From Prochlorococcus sp. AG-402-I20 (GTDB taxonomy: Bacteria > Cyanobacteriota > Cyanobacteriia > PCC-6307 > Cyanobiaceae), in NCBI GenBank assembly GCA_003216975.1, contig QCHY01000002.1, positions 97,441-161,440 of the forward strand: a DNA stretch of 64,000 nt, given 5' to 3'. Each line of letters begins with the position of its first letter. The first letter of the stretch is position 1. The position numbers were made by a program, and so were the translations under genes. This document shows, one piece after another, positions 45,186 through 54,937 of this stretch. Below the pieces are notes generated by a model. The model was not told where the DNA came from. It did not search any database and was given only the letters and a program-made list of their open reading frames with translations.

Positions 45186-45998
45186 ATGATTTTAAGAAGA
45201 TTGACCAAGACGCAAAAAACTGAAATCCTAGAGGCATACATTGCTGGAGATAGTACTAATCTACTGGCAGAGAAATATAGTTGTACTCCTAACACTATAA
45301 ATAGAACAGTTAAAACCTTATTATCAGAGGATGAATATAAACTTTTAAAGAAGAATAGGTTAAAGATTAATAATAAAAATCAAAAATCAATTAAGAAAAA
45401 AAATTTAAAAGAAGAGAAGGATGACATAGAAAAGGGGAAATCAATAACGTCATTGAAGGGAAAAGTTAAGGAAGAAGATTTAAGGCTAGAAATTAAAGAA
45501 GAATCTAATGAATCTGAGTTAAATGAAATTGCATCTATAGCTTTTGGAGATGATGATTTAGCTGTGGATTTTAGCTCTAAAGATAAAAAAAATAAAAAAC
45601 ATGAAAATAATCAAAATTTTGATAATAACTTTGCGGAAATAGCTCCTCTTCTTACTGGGTTGGATTTTGATTTAAATAATCAAAAATCAGATTTCGAAAT
45701 ACTTAATTATGAAAGTCTCCCTGAGAGCGTTTATATGATTGTTGATAAAAAAGTTGAGCTAGACTTACATCCTATTTCTGATTTCCCAGAATGGAGTTTT
45801 TTACCCGAAAATGAATTAGAAAGAAATGCTATTGTATTATTTTCTAATCAACGTTCAGCAAAAAGAATTTGTTCAAGAAATCAAAGAGTTATTAAGATTC
45901 CAAACACAAGTATCTTTGAACTTTCTAAATCATATTTGATTTCAAAGGGTATTACTAGATTAATTCTTGAAGACTTAATTATAGGTTTGGATGATTAG
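45186..45998 (+). CDS. HTH-domain cyanobacterial protein (270 aa)
   Basis: With start at 45186 (MILRRLTKTQKTEILEAY) the first 55 residues form a helix-turn-helix similar to resolvase or transposase types (LAEKYSCTPNTINRTVKTLL). A charged, Lys/Glu-rich linker (about 60-150) follows. The C-terminal domain (SVYMIVDKKVELDLHPISDFPEWSFLP, NAIVLFSNQRSAKRICSRNQRVIKIPN) is distinct and unrecognised. The overall build suggests a DNA-binding regulator of marine picocyanobacteria. The frame opens 13 codons earlier. Its stop abuts that of the next minus-strand gene with no gap. Confidence 0.75.
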   Translation: MILRRLTKTQKTEILEAYIAGDSTNLLAEKYSCTPNTINRTVKTLLSEDEYKLLKKNRLKINNKNQKSIKKKNLKEEKDDIEKGKSITSLKGKVKEEDLRLEIKEESNESELNEIASIAFGDDDLAVDFSSKDKKNKKHENNQNFDNNFAEIAPLLTGLDFDLNNQKSDFEILNYESLPESVYMIVDKKVELDLHPISDFPEWSFLPENELERNAIVLFSNQRSAKRICSRNQRVIKIPNTSIFELSKSYLISKGITRLILEDLIIGLDD

Positions 45999-46208
45999 TT
46001 ACCTTAGAGTTTGATTTTTATCAGTATTATTAATCATTAATACTGAAGTTATACCTCCAGACATTAATCCTAGAGTGAATGATGAACCAATTAAGAAACC
46101 AATTGGAAGAACAACAGTTTTATTAATTAAAAAATCTAAACTATATTTCTTATTTAGATTTTGAGATCCAAGGCATAGGAAAAAAATTAGCAATATTGCA
46201 GTAGCCAT
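45999..46208 (-). CDS. small two-span membrane protein
   Basis: With start at 46208 it has 69 residues: MATAILLIFFLCLGSQNL forms one hydrophobic segment and TVVLPIGFLIGSSFTLGLMSGGITSVLMI a second, with a short polar tail. The frame also opens at 46241. Such small hairpin membrane proteins are common in cyanobacteria; the function is unknown. Its stop directly abuts the HTH gene stop, and rsmI lies about 85 bases away. Confidence 0.6.
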   Translation of the reverse strand: MATAILLIFFLCLGSQNLNKKYSLDFLINKTVVLPIGFLIGSSFTLGLMSGGITSVLMINNTDKNQTLR

Positions 46209-46294
46209 GTTTAGAGTTAAAAGTTTTAATCTTAAAAACACTTTAAATTTTTCTAGTTTAAATTAGTCTAAAAAATAGTTTTGAGTGGAAAAGT

Positions 46295-47188
46295 TTATTT
46301 GTCAAGTCTTTTATGTAATTGTGAATAAAGCCATTTTTTCTCATAACCTGTTTCTTCTGCTATTTTTCGAGCTGCGATATTAGATCTTTCTCCTTGATTG
46401 ATTAATCTACTAAGTTTATCCAATGCTTCTGATTCACTAGTTTTATTTTTGTGCTTATTATTCTTCTTTTTTCCCCCTAGAACTATTGTGAATTCACCTT
46501 TTGGTTTATTAGCAATGAAATATTTTAGGACCTCTTCAATCGTCTTCCCAATTGATTCTTCATATCTTTTTGTAAGTTCTCTCGCTATTTGAATAGGACG
46601 TTCTTTTCCGCATGCAATAGATAAATCTTCTAAGAGTTTTATTAATTGGTGCGGTGATTCATAAATTATTGTCGTTCTCTGCTCTTGAGAAATATCTTCC
46701 AAACGTTTCTTTCTTATGCTTTGTTTTTTAGGCAGAAATCCTTCAAAGCAAAATCTTTCTGAGGGTAATCCACTTATTACTAACGCTGTAGTTGCTGCGC
46801 AAGGACCAGGTATACAAATTACTTCATAATTATTGGACTTGGCAGCATGAACAAGTTCTTGTCCTGGATCATTTATTCCTGGTAAGCCAGCGTCGCTAAT
46901 TAAAGCAAGACTTCCTTTCCTTTCAAGAGTTTCCAATAATTGAGATTGTCGACTTTTGAAATTGTGCTTGTGATAGCTAAGTAGTGGTACTTTGGATTTG
47001 ATTATTTTCATCAGCTGCCCACTTCTTCGAGTATCTTCACATGCTATTAGTGACACATTCCTGAGAATGGACTTTGCTCTTGGGGATAAATCGCTTAAAT
47101 TACCTATTGGCGTACCTACTATGTAAAGAGTACCTGGACAAGGTTCTAATCTTTCATGTTGTAGCTGGTGATCGTCTATTAAATCCAT
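46295..47188 (-). CDS. rsmI: 16S rRNA (cytidine1402-2'-O)-methyltransferase
   Basis: RsmI methylates the ribose of C1402 in 16S rRNA. The tetrapyrrole-methylase fold shows GTLYIVGTPIGNLSDLSPRAKSIL, IACEDTRRSGQLM, ALISDAGLPGINDPGQELV and VICIPGPCAATTALVISGLPSERFCFEGFLP. At 297 residues the length is standard, including a short C-terminal helical part. Its ATG is only one base away from the ATG of the divergent CysQ-like gene, so the two promoters must overlap coding sequence unless one start is wrong. Confidence 0.94.
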   Translation of the reverse strand: MDLIDDHQLQHERLEPCPGTLYIVGTPIGNLSDLSPRAKSILRNVSLIACEDTRRSGQLMKIIKSKVPLLSYHKHNFKSRQSQLLETLERKGSLALISDAGLPGINDPGQELVHAAKSNNYEVICIPGPCAATTALVISGLPSERFCFEGFLPKKQSIRKKRLEDISQEQRTTIIYESPHQLIKLLEDLSIACGKERPIQIARELTKRYEESIGKTIEEVLKYFIANKPKGEFTIVLGGKKKNNKHKNKTSESEALDKLSRLINQGERSNIAARKIAEETGYEKKWLYSQLHKRLDK

Positions 47189-47189
47189 T

Positions 47190-48104
47190 ATGTCAATAGA
47201 TCATGTTGTGCCGGAAGAGGTCGAATTAAAGATTTTATTGGATGAGATTAGAAAGCTTAGCTGGGCTTCCGCTGACGTTTTGATGGCATATGCCAGAGGG
47301 GAAGAACCTCCCTATGGCTTCCCAAAATGTTTAATAGTTGAAGAAGGTGGTGATGGCCCCGTATCAGCCGCTGACATGGCAGTGAATGAATTATTGATCT
47401 CTGGTTTGAAGGATAATCTTACTTTTAAAGAATGGGATATTTTGAGTGAAGAAACTTCGAAGGAAAAAACTTTTCAGCAAGATAATTATCAAAAAGATTG
47501 GTGTTGGATTCTTGACCCACTTGATGGGACAAAGGATTTCCTTCAAGGGTCTGAAAACTATGCAGTTCATATTGCTTTGGCGTATAAGCAAAAGCCAAAA
47601 ATTGGGATAGTTTTAATTCCTGAAAAAAATGAATTATGGTTTGGAATTATTGGAATTGGTGCTTGGGTTGAAAATCGTGATGGCTCTAAAAATCACTTTT
47701 CTTTTAGCGAGAGGCTAGATATCTCGGAATTGGTTCTAGTCTCAAGCAAAAATCATCAACAATCAATACTTAAAAAACTTCTGTCAACTTTGTGCTTTGC
47801 TGAGATAAAAAAAATAGGAAGTGTCGGTTGTAAAGTCGCCTCAATTTTGAGAGGAGAATCAGATGTTTATATTTCTCTATCAGGAAAAACTTCACCAAAG
47901 GATTGGGACATGGCTGCTCCACATGCACTTATTGAAGCTGCAGGTGGAATGTTCTCTCATGCCGATGGAACAAATTTGATTTACCAAAAAACAAACTATT
48001 CTCAGTCTGGATGTTTAATTGCAAGCCATGGTAAATCTCATCAAAAGATTTGCCAAAAAGTTATGGAGTTTTTCTCTCTGGAAGAAACTAAATATATAGT
48101 CTAA
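47190..48104 (+). CDS. cysQ: 3'(2'),5'-bisphosphate nucleotidase / inositol-phosphatase family (CysQ-like)
   Basis: CysQ-type enzymes remove the 3' phosphate from PAP, a by-product of sulfate assimilation. The family metal-binding motifs are present: SEETSKEK (first motif), DPLDGTKDFLQGSENYAVHIAL (second) and WDMAAPHALIEAAGGMFSH (third). At 304 residues the length fits. Inositol monophosphatase activity cannot be excluded. It faces the convergent pnp across 13 bases. Confidence 0.88.
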   Translation: MSIDHVVPEEVELKILLDEIRKLSWASADVLMAYARGEEPPYGFPKCLIVEEGGDGPVSAADMAVNELLISGLKDNLTFKEWDILSEETSKEKTFQQDNYQKDWCWILDPLDGTKDFLQGSENYAVHIALAYKQKPKIGIVLIPEKNELWFGIIGIGAWVENRDGSKNHFSFSERLDISELVLVSSKNHQQSILKKLLSTLCFAEIKKIGSVGCKVASILRGESDVYISLSGKTSPKDWDMAAPHALIEAAGGMFSHADGTNLIYQKTNYSQSGCLIASHGKSHQKICQKVMEFFSLEETKYIV

Positions 48105-48117
48105 TAATTAAATATAT

Positions 48118-50286
48118 TTAAGTAAGAGGGGCGACTGGAGTTGGCGTTGGTTCAGGATAATTGTTCATTCCTCCATTTTGAGATACTCCTCTTAAGGTTA
48201 GATTAATACGTCCACGATTATCTATTTCTCTTACCCTTACAGTTACTTGGTCTCCAACTTTTACAACGTCTTCAACTTTTTCAACTCTTGCTTCAGATAA
48301 TTGAGAAATATGTATCATCCCTTCTTTCCCAGGAAGTATTTCAACAAATGCTCCAATTGGAATAATTCTAGTAATGGAGCCAGGAAAAATTTCTCCCTCG
48401 TGTACTTTTCTAGTTAAACCTTCAATGATTCTCTGAGCTTCTTCTGCCGCTGCTCCATCATGGGATGCAATAGTTACAATTCCTCCATCTTCTATGTCGA
48501 TTTTTGTATTAGTTCTTTCTGTGATTCCTTTTATTGTTCTTCCCCCAGGGCCAATGACAGTTCCTATTAGCTCAGGATCTATTCTAAAGCTTAATAGTCT
48601 TGGAGCATGAGGGGATAGATTGTCTTTTGGCGTTTCAATTGCCTCTAGCATTTTTCCTAATATGTGTGTCCTTGCAGGAAGTGCTTGATTAATAGCTTCT
48701 GCAATGGTTTCAATTGGGAGACCAGTTATCTTCATATCCATTTGCAAGGCTGTAATTCCTTTTTCTGTCCCTGCAACTTTGAAATCCATATCTCCGAGAA
48801 AGTCTTCAATTCCTTGAATATCAGTTAAAATCCTTACTTCTTTCCCCTCCTTGATTAGTCCCATAGCTGCTCCTCCTACAGGTGCTTTTAAGGGAACTCC
48901 TGCATCCATAAGTGCAAGGGTACTTCCACATACTGAAGCCATAGAAGTAGAGCCGTTTGAACTCAAAACTTCGCTAACAACTCTTAAAACATATGGGAAA
49001 GTATCTTTCGCTGGGAGTACAGGTATCAATGCCCTTTCGGCTAAAGCTCCATGACCAATTTCTCTTCTGCCAGGAGTTCTCATTGGTCGAGTCTCTCCAA
49101 CTGAGTAAGGTGGGAAATTATAGTGATGGATATAAGTCTTATCAGTATTTGGATTTAAATCGTCCATCTCTTGAGCATCGCTTGGGGTGCCCAAAGTTGC
49201 AGTAGAAAGTACTTGCGTTAAGCCTCTTTGAAATAAGGCTGATCCGTGCACTCTGTTAGGTAAAACTGCTGCATCTGCATCAATAGCTCTTACTTCATTT
49301 AATTCTCTTCCATCGACCCTTTTCCCTTCCTTAAGTATCTGATCTCTCATCAACTTTTTTGTTAATGCTTTATAACTATTTTCCAATAGTTTGTTATTCA
49401 ATGAAAGAGATTTTTTAACTGCATTATCATCTTTTAATGCATCTATTTTTGAAGAAATACTTATCTTTATTTCTTCAATTTTATTATCGCGCTCTTCTTT
49501 TGTTTGATCAAAGTTTTTAAGTACCTCACTAATTGATTTGGTACAGTTTTTATCTAAATAGTTTGAGATTGTATCATCAACTTGAGGTGCTTCAGGCATC
49601 TCTTGCTTAATTTCTGATTCTTTTAAAACTTCTTTTTGAGCATTGATTAATTCAGTTATGGCTTCGTAGCCAAAATCAATAGCTTCAATAACGTCTTGTT
49701 CTGAAAGTTGATTGGCTCCCGCTTCAACCATCACTACACCATCTGGAGTTCCAGCAACTACAAGATCAAGATCACCTCTTTCGATTTCTCGATAACTTGG
49801 ATTAAGAACAAAGTCATCTCCTAAGAGCCCAACTCGAACAGCAGCCATAGGTCCTTGAAAAGGAATGCCTGCGATTAATGTTGCCATTGAAGCTCCCGTC
49901 ACAGCTAGAACATCTGCTGGAACCCTTTCATCTAAGGAGAGGCATGTTGCAACTATTTGAATATCGTCTCTCATCCATCCAGGGAAAAGAGGTCTCATTG
50001 GGCGATCAATGAGTCGTGAAATCAAAGTCGCTCTCTCAGGAGGACGACCTTCACGACGCATAAAACTTCCTGGAATCCTTCCTGCCGCATATAGCCTTTC
50101 TTCGTAATCACACATTAAAGGTAGGAAATCAACCCCCTCTCTGCCCGTTGATTTTGTCGCTGTTACGAGAACGGAGGTGTCTCCACACTCAATCATTACT
50201 GAACCACCAGCCTGTGGAGCAAATCTCCCTGTAGTGAGCTTTATCTCTCTACCATCGAAGGAAACGGATTTTGTCTGACCTTGCAC
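48118..50286 (-). CDS. pnp: polyribonucleotide nucleotidyltransferase
   Basis: PNPase degrades RNA phosphorolytically from the 3' end, and makes poly(A)-like tails in cyanobacteria. Order: RNase PH domain 1 (1-150, [35 protein letters not shown]), a linker helical domain, RNase PH domain 2 (about 330-550, [32 protein letters not shown]), KH ([16 protein letters not shown]) and S1 ([32 protein letters not shown]). The length of 722 residues is standard. Its leader is about 185 bases and contains the terminator of rpsN. Confidence 0.96.
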   Translation of the reverse strand: MQGQTKSVSFDGREIKLTTGRFAPQAGGSVMIECGDTSVLVTATKSTGREGVDFLPLMCDYEERLYAAGRIPGSFMRREGRPPERATLISRLIDRPMRPLFPGWMRDDIQIVATCLSLDERVPADVLAVTGASMATLIAGIPFQGPMAAVRVGLLGDDFVLNPSYREIERGDLDLVVAGTPDGVVMVEAGANQLSEQDVIEAIDFGYEAITELINAQKEVLKESEIKQEMPEAPQVDDTISNYLDKNCTKSISEVLKNFDQTKEERDNKIEEIKISISSKIDALKDDNAVKKSLSLNNKLLENSYKALTKKLMRDQILKEGKRVDGRELNEVRAIDADAAVLPNRVHGSALFQRGLTQVLSTATLGTPSDAQEMDDLNPNTDKTYIHHYNFPPYSVGETRPMRTPGRREIGHGALAERALIPVLPAKDTFPYVLRVVSEVLSSNGSTSMASVCGSTLALMDAGVPLKAPVGGAAMGLIKEGKEVRILTDIQGIEDFLGDMDFKVAGTEKGITALQMDMKITGLPIETIAEAINQALPARTHILGKMLEAIETPKDNLSPHAPRLLSFRIDPELIGTVIGPGGRTIKGITERTNTKIDIEDGGIVTIASHDGAAAEEAQRIIEGLTRKVHEGEIFPGSITRIIPIGAFVEILPGKEGMIHISQLSEARVEKVEDVVKVGDQVTVRVREIDNRGRINLTLRGVSQNGGMNNYPEPTPTPVAPLT

Positions 50287-50404
50287 GTGACTTTATAGCT
50301 TTTTGTCTTTAGACATTCTTACACTTGATGGGACTAATTGAGTAAAAATCTCGATAGATTTGTTTCCTCTAGGAAACATTTACCAGAATTACTGAAATTA
50401 TAAA

Positions 50405-50442
50405 ATTAAAAAAAAAAGTGGGAGATATAATCTTTCCCACTT
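50405..50442 (-). terminator. intrinsic terminator of rpsN
   Basis: On the minus strand, AAGTGGGA and TCCCACTT pair over an 11-base loop and are followed by about ten T. It lies about 30 bases after the rpsN stop and ahead of the pnp start, in the direction of both genes, so pnp should have its own promoter. Confidence 0.85.
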
Positions 50443-50471
50443 CTTGGTATGAATAAAGTTACTGTTATTTT

Positions 50472-50774
50472 TTACCAGCTTGATTTTACTACCCCAGGCA
50501 ATTCTCCATTATGAGCTCTAGATCTAAGTTGATTTCTGCATAAGCCAAAGTCTCTATAAACACCTCTTGGTTTACCAGTCGCCCAACAACGATTTCTAAT
50601 TCTATTTGGTGCACAATTTCTAGGCAAAGCTTGAATCTTTCTATGGATTTCTAGTCTTTCCATAGGATCTTTGGCTGCTTTGAAAGCATCAATCAGAGTT
50701 TTACGCTTTGCTGCGTATCTTTCCACAAGTTTTTTGCGCTTTATATCTCGCGCTATCATTGACTTTTTGGCCAT
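50472..50774 (-). CDS. rpsN: 30S ribosomal protein S14
   Basis: S14 lies in the head of the small subunit. The 100-residue protein has [59 protein letters not shown] and SWW-like GVVKSSW at the end. The zinc-type CxxC...CxxC pairs are absent, so this is the zinc-free (C-) long form. It precedes pnp on the same strand, but a good terminator separates them. Confidence 0.95.
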   Translation of the reverse strand: MAKKSMIARDIKRKKLVERYAAKRKTLIDAFKAAKDPMERLEIHRKIQALPRNCAPNRIRNRCWATGKPRGVYRDFGLCRNQLRSRAHNGELPGVVKSSW

Positions 50775-50897
50775 TAAGGGACTTATTTAACTCATTGAAA
50801 GTTCATTTTAACTCCTTGCCTGATTGTTTTATGAAATTGCAGTAAATTTATTTTCAAAATATTTTTTTAACCCAAAATAATTCGTAATTTTAGGTCG

Positions 50898-51980
50898 TTA
50901 TCTGTGAACAAACTGTTGAACTAAAGATAGCTGTGTTGTATCACGGATTATCAAAACAACACTTAGTCCTACAAGTAAAACAAATCCTGATTGCATAAAA
51001 GCTAATTGGATTTTTTCAGGAACTGGCTTCCCACGGATACTCTCTAGAATTAAAAGAACAAGTTGTCCACCATCTAGAAGTGGCAACGGTAACGAGTTAA
51101 GAACAGCAAGATTAATTGAAACCAAAGCAGAAAAGAGTACGAGCCCTGAGCCACCTTGCTCTGAAAGTTGAGCACCAATTTCAACAATTTTGACTGGCCC
51201 ACTTAATTGCTGTGCAGTTGAGGAGAAATTAGTAATCAAACTTTTATAACCAATAACTGTTCGACTGAGTAATTCATAAAATTGTGAATTAGAGCTATTA
51301 ACTATTTCTCCAATATTCTTTGCTTTCGATACTTTATTTGGAAGATTTGGTTGCAATTGTGCTCCTATCCTCCCATTCCCTTCGTTTTCAGATGGGATTA
51401 TAGAAATGGTTTCGCTTTTCCCTTCATTAACTCTCTCAAAGAGTAATTCTTCGCCAGAAGATTGTTGAATGATATTGACTAAATTCATAATCCCCTCTTT
51501 GCCGCTACCTAATTCTTGTCCGTTTACTCTCATTATTCGATCTCCAGCAACTAATCCTGAATTAAATGCTGGCTCATCTGGCTGTATTCCCATGATTATC
51601 ACTCCTGGCTCGGGTTGATTAGGAATTCCAACAAAGCTTGCTTGACCAATTAGTACGATCCAAGCAAGTAATAAATTTGCTATTACACCCGCTGAAATGA
51701 CTATTGCTCTTTGGTGAATTGGTCTATTCTTTAAAAGATCAGGGTCATTGGGTTGAACTAGTGAATCAGTTTCTTCATCAGGAAATGAGACAAATCCTCC
51801 TAAAGGAAGAGATCTAAGTGAATAAGTTATTCCATTTATTTCCTTTTTAAAAAGAGCTGGTCCAAAACCAATTGAAAAACCACTGACTTTAATTTTTTGA
51901 AGTACTGCTGCCAAAAAATGACCAGACTCATGAAAAAAAATCAGAAGGCCAAGTACAGCTATAGATAAGAGAACGTTCAT
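50898..51980 (-). CDS. rseP: RIP metalloprotease (site-2 protease family)
   Basis: This intramembrane zinc protease cleaves membrane-bound regulators such as anti-sigma factors. The HExxH is in LIFFHESGHFLAAVLQ near residue 17. A PDZ domain follows (about 115-200, PDEPAFNSGLVAGDRIMRVNGQEL), and the second zinc ligand is in LNSLPLPLLDGGQLVLLILE. There are four hydrophobic segments. The length of 360 residues is standard. It is followed upstream by serS in the same direction with about 20 bases between, so cotranscription is likely. Confidence 0.92.
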   Translation of the reverse strand: MNVLLSIAVLGLLIFFHESGHFLAAVLQKIKVSGFSIGFGPALFKKEINGITYSLRSLPLGGFVSFPDEETDSLVQPNDPDLLKNRPIHQRAIVISAGVIANLLLAWIVLIGQASFVGIPNQPEPGVIIMGIQPDEPAFNSGLVAGDRIMRVNGQELGSGKEGIMNLVNIIQQSSGEELLFERVNEGKSETISIIPSENEGNGRIGAQLQPNLPNKVSKAKNIGEIVNSSNSQFYELLSRTVIGYKSLITNFSSTAQQLSGPVKIVEIGAQLSEQGGSGLVLFSALVSINLAVLNSLPLPLLDGGQLVLLILESIRGKPVPEKIQLAFMQSGFVLLVGLSVVLIIRDTTQLSLVQQFVHR

Positions 51981-51999
51981 TAATTAGATTTTGATTGGG

Positions 52000-53280
52000 T
52001 TATTCTGGCTGTAATTTGTTCGAACCGAAGTAAGGTATTAAGGCTTTTGGCAAATTGATACTTCCATCAGATTGTTGACCATTTTCCAAAACAGCAGCCA
52101 TAGTGCGACCTATCGCCAGTCCACTTCCATTTAAGGTATGCAACAGTATATTTTTTTTATTGTTATCTTTTGTTCGTATTAATGAGCGTCTAGCTTGAAA
52201 ATCTCCACAATTACTGCAACTAGATATTTCTCTAAAAGTATTTGCACCTGGAAGCCATACCTCTAAATCATAAGTTTTTTTTGCTGAAAAACCTAGGTCT
52301 CCTGTGCAAAGCTGAATTACTCGATAAGGTAGTTCTAGTTTTTGCAATACAGATTCTGCATCAGATGTGATTTGTTCTAAAGCTTCTTCAGATTTTTCTG
52401 GAGTAGAAAACCAATATAGTTCAACTTTATTGAATTGATGAAGTCTGATTAAGCCTCTCGTATCCCTACCGTAACTTCCAGCTTCTCTTCTGAAACATGG
52501 GCTATAAGCGACGTATCTTAATGGCAGTAAATCTTTAGAGATGATCTCGCCACGATGTAGAGATGTTATTGGAACTTCAGCAGTAGGGGTTAGCCATAAA
52601 TCATCATCAGCACATCGAAAACTTTCTTCTGCAAATTTTGGTAGTTGTCCAGACCCCACAAGGCTTGCTGTGTTTATAAGAGCTGGAGGAAGAACTTCTA
52701 AATACCCGTTGTTAACATGTAAATCAAGCATGAAATTTATAAGTGATCTTTCAAGCTTTGCAGCTTGTTTGAAGAGTGTTACAAATCGACTTTTTGCTAT
52801 TACTGAAGATCTCTCACTATCCCAGAGGTTTAATTGATTAGCAATTTCCCAATGTTCTTTTAAATTATTTCCTGAAATAGGTTCTCCCCATCTTCTTATC
52901 TCCTTATTATCTTTTTCGTTTTTCCCTTTAAGTGAATTCTTTTCTGGAAGGTTAGGTATGCAAAGGATTTGTTCGTTTAATTTATTTGAAATGGATTTTT
53001 CTTGCTCTTCAATAATTCCAACTTGTTTTTTTATTTGATTGCCCTTGGTGCGAAGATATGAAATCTCCTCAGAATCTGGAGAAAGACCTTGCTTTATCTT
53101 TTGTCCAACATCTTTCCCAATTGAATTACCCTGAGCTTGCAAAGAATTTCTCTTCTCTTCAAGTTCTTTAAGATCTTTGCAGAATTTTTGAAGAGGTCCT
53201 AAATCAATATCCACTCCTCGTGATTTAAGCCCTTCCGAAATTAAATTAGGATTTTCTCTTAGCAGTCTCTGGTCTATCAC
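52000..53280 (-). CDS. serS: serine-tRNA ligase
   Basis: SerS charges tRNA-Ser. The N-terminal coiled-coil arm (about 25-110, LEEKRNSLQAQGNSIGKDVGQKIKQG) grips the long variable arm of the tRNA. The class II core has LTPTAEVPITSLHRGEI, SPCFRREAGSYGRDTRGLIRLHQFNKVELY (motif 2) and NGSGLAIGRTMAAVLE (motif 3). The 426-residue length is standard. rseP follows closely in the same direction. Confidence 0.96.
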   Translation of the reverse strand: MIDQRLLRENPNLISEGLKSRGVDIDLGPLQKFCKDLKELEEKRNSLQAQGNSIGKDVGQKIKQGLSPDSEEISYLRTKGNQIKKQVGIIEEQEKSISNKLNEQILCIPNLPEKNSLKGKNEKDNKEIRRWGEPISGNNLKEHWEIANQLNLWDSERSSVIAKSRFVTLFKQAAKLERSLINFMLDLHVNNGYLEVLPPALINTASLVGSGQLPKFAEESFRCADDDLWLTPTAEVPITSLHRGEIISKDLLPLRYVAYSPCFRREAGSYGRDTRGLIRLHQFNKVELYWFSTPEKSEEALEQITSDAESVLQKLELPYRVIQLCTGDLGFSAKKTYDLEVWLPGANTFREISSCSNCGDFQARRSLIRTKDNNKKNILLHTLNGSGLAIGRTMAAVLENGQQSDGSINLPKALIPYFGSNKLQPE

Positions 53281-53400
53281 TATCTAAATATTGAATTCCT
53301 TTTAGCCTAATCGTTATTGTTCCTAAAAATAATCATGGATGTAAATTTCTTCTAAATGAAGGCCCTTTTTTGATCAATTAAAGTACATAAAAAGAAAATT

Positions 53401-54879
53401 CTAAAAAAGTTTTGGAGATGAAGCTCTCGCTCTTCCGCTAGAAGCCCATTCTCTTAGAGATTCAAGTTGCTCTCTAGCAGTTCTAGAAAGAGGAACTAGT
53501 TGACTTGTAGCGAGAATTAAATCACCTTCAAGAAGCTCTCTTTTCTCTGCAAACGCAAAGTACATTGCCTCTATCACTGATTGTTCTAGTTCTGCACCAG
53601 AGAAACCCTCTGTCCTATCGACAGCAGCATTTAAATCAATTTTTAAATTAGGTCTTCTTTTTTGAAGATGAAGTTCAAGAATGCTATGTCTTTCGTTTCT
53701 AGTGGGTAATTCCAACATGAAAATTTCATCAAATCTTCCTTTCCTCAGTAGCTCAGCAGGAAGCTTATCAATTCCATTTGCAGTAGCAACAAGAAAAACA
53801 GAAGAAGTTTTCTCTGACATCCACGTCAGAATATTTGCAAGCACTCTTTGACTCGTTCCTCCGTCACTTCTCCCATCTCCGCCAAAGGCTTTGTCAATTT
53901 CGTCAATCCATAAAATACAAGGGGCCATAGCTTCAGCTCGCTGAATGGTCTCTCTTGTCCTTGCTTCACTCGCTCCTACTAAACCAGCAAATAATCTTCC
54001 TACATCAAGTCTTAACAGTGGCATAGACCAGCTATTTGCTATTGCTTTGGCTACTAGAGTTTTGCCAGTCCCTTGAGGGCCAACTAGCAAAACCCCTTTA
54101 GGTAAGGGCAATCCAAAATCTTTTGCTTCTTCGGAGAAGGCTTGTTTCCTTTGCTTTAACCAATCTTTCAATATTTGTAAACCACCAACATCACTTGGCG
54201 ACTTATTTGTTTTGCAATATTCCAGTACTTCGCTACGAGCAATAGATTGGCGTTTCTCTTCAAGTACTTCTATTAAATCTTCTTTCCCAATTTGACCTCT
54301 TTGAGCAAGAGCTCTAGCCGCGACTTTACGGATCCTTGATTCACTTAGCCCCCCGCACGCATTTGTAAGTTCCTTTAGAACGTTTTCGTCTAATTGAGAA
54401 TTACTAGCTTCAGCAATATTCGATAAAAGCGTCTTGATTTCATTTCGCTTGGGTAGAGGAAGATCAAGAATGGTTAGGTCTTCTTCCAAATCATTTGAGG
54501 GGCTCCATAATCCAGAACTGATAATTATTGAATGAGGTTTTGATCGAAGATAAATAGTTAAATTTTTTAGCATTCTTAGAATTCCTGGATCTTCACAGAA
54601 ATGGTGAAAATCTTTTAGCAAAAGAATTGTTGGAGAACTTTCGTCCAGTTTTTTAAGCCATTCAAGGACGGCCATTGGCTGCCTTGAACCAAGATTATTA
54701 GAATTAAGAACATTACTAATTCCATCAATGTAATCCCAAGTAGCAAGTCTTCTAGGAGAGAGCCTTTTAGTAGAATTTTTTAAGAGAGTTTCAACTCTTT
54801 CTTCTTCATTACTCCTTATCCAAATAATAGGAGTTCTTGCTCGAATTAGTAGATCAAGTTGTTTATCCCAATTAGACAT
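53401..54879 (-). CDS. ycf46: AAA ATPase, Ycf46 family
   Basis: The 492-residue protein has an inactive-looking N-terminal AAA-like part (1-200, PTILLLKDFHHFCEDPGILRMLKNL) and a canonical AAA domain (about 230-440). Walker A is VGPQGTGKTLVAKAIA, Walker B is PCILWIDEIDKAFGG, and the arginine finger and sensor segment is LLRKGRFDEIFML. This two-part layout matches Ycf46, found in cyanobacteria and red-lineage plastids and linked to CO2 uptake or photosynthesis regulation. The exact role is not settled. It lies between yidC and serS in the same direction. Confidence 0.88.
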   Translation of the reverse strand: MSNWDKQLDLLIRARTPIIWIRSNEEERVETLLKNSTKRLSPRRLATWDYIDGISNVLNSNNLGSRQPMAVLEWLKKLDESSPTILLLKDFHHFCEDPGILRMLKNLTIYLRSKPHSIIISSGLWSPSNDLEEDLTILDLPLPKRNEIKTLLSNIAEASNSQLDENVLKELTNACGGLSESRIRKVAARALAQRGQIGKEDLIEVLEEKRQSIARSEVLEYCKTNKSPSDVGGLQILKDWLKQRKQAFSEEAKDFGLPLPKGVLLVGPQGTGKTLVAKAIANSWSMPLLRLDVGRLFAGLVGASEARTRETIQRAEAMAPCILWIDEIDKAFGGDGRSDGGTSQRVLANILTWMSEKTSSVFLVATANGIDKLPAELLRKGRFDEIFMLELPTRNERHSILELHLQKRRPNLKIDLNAAVDRTEGFSGAELEQSVIEAMYFAFAEKRELLEGDLILATSQLVPLSRTAREQLESLREWASSGRARASSPKLF

Positions 54880-54937
54880 CAGTTATCAATTTTGATACTA
54901 GATAAGACTGAATTTATATAATAAGTTGTTCTTAAAC

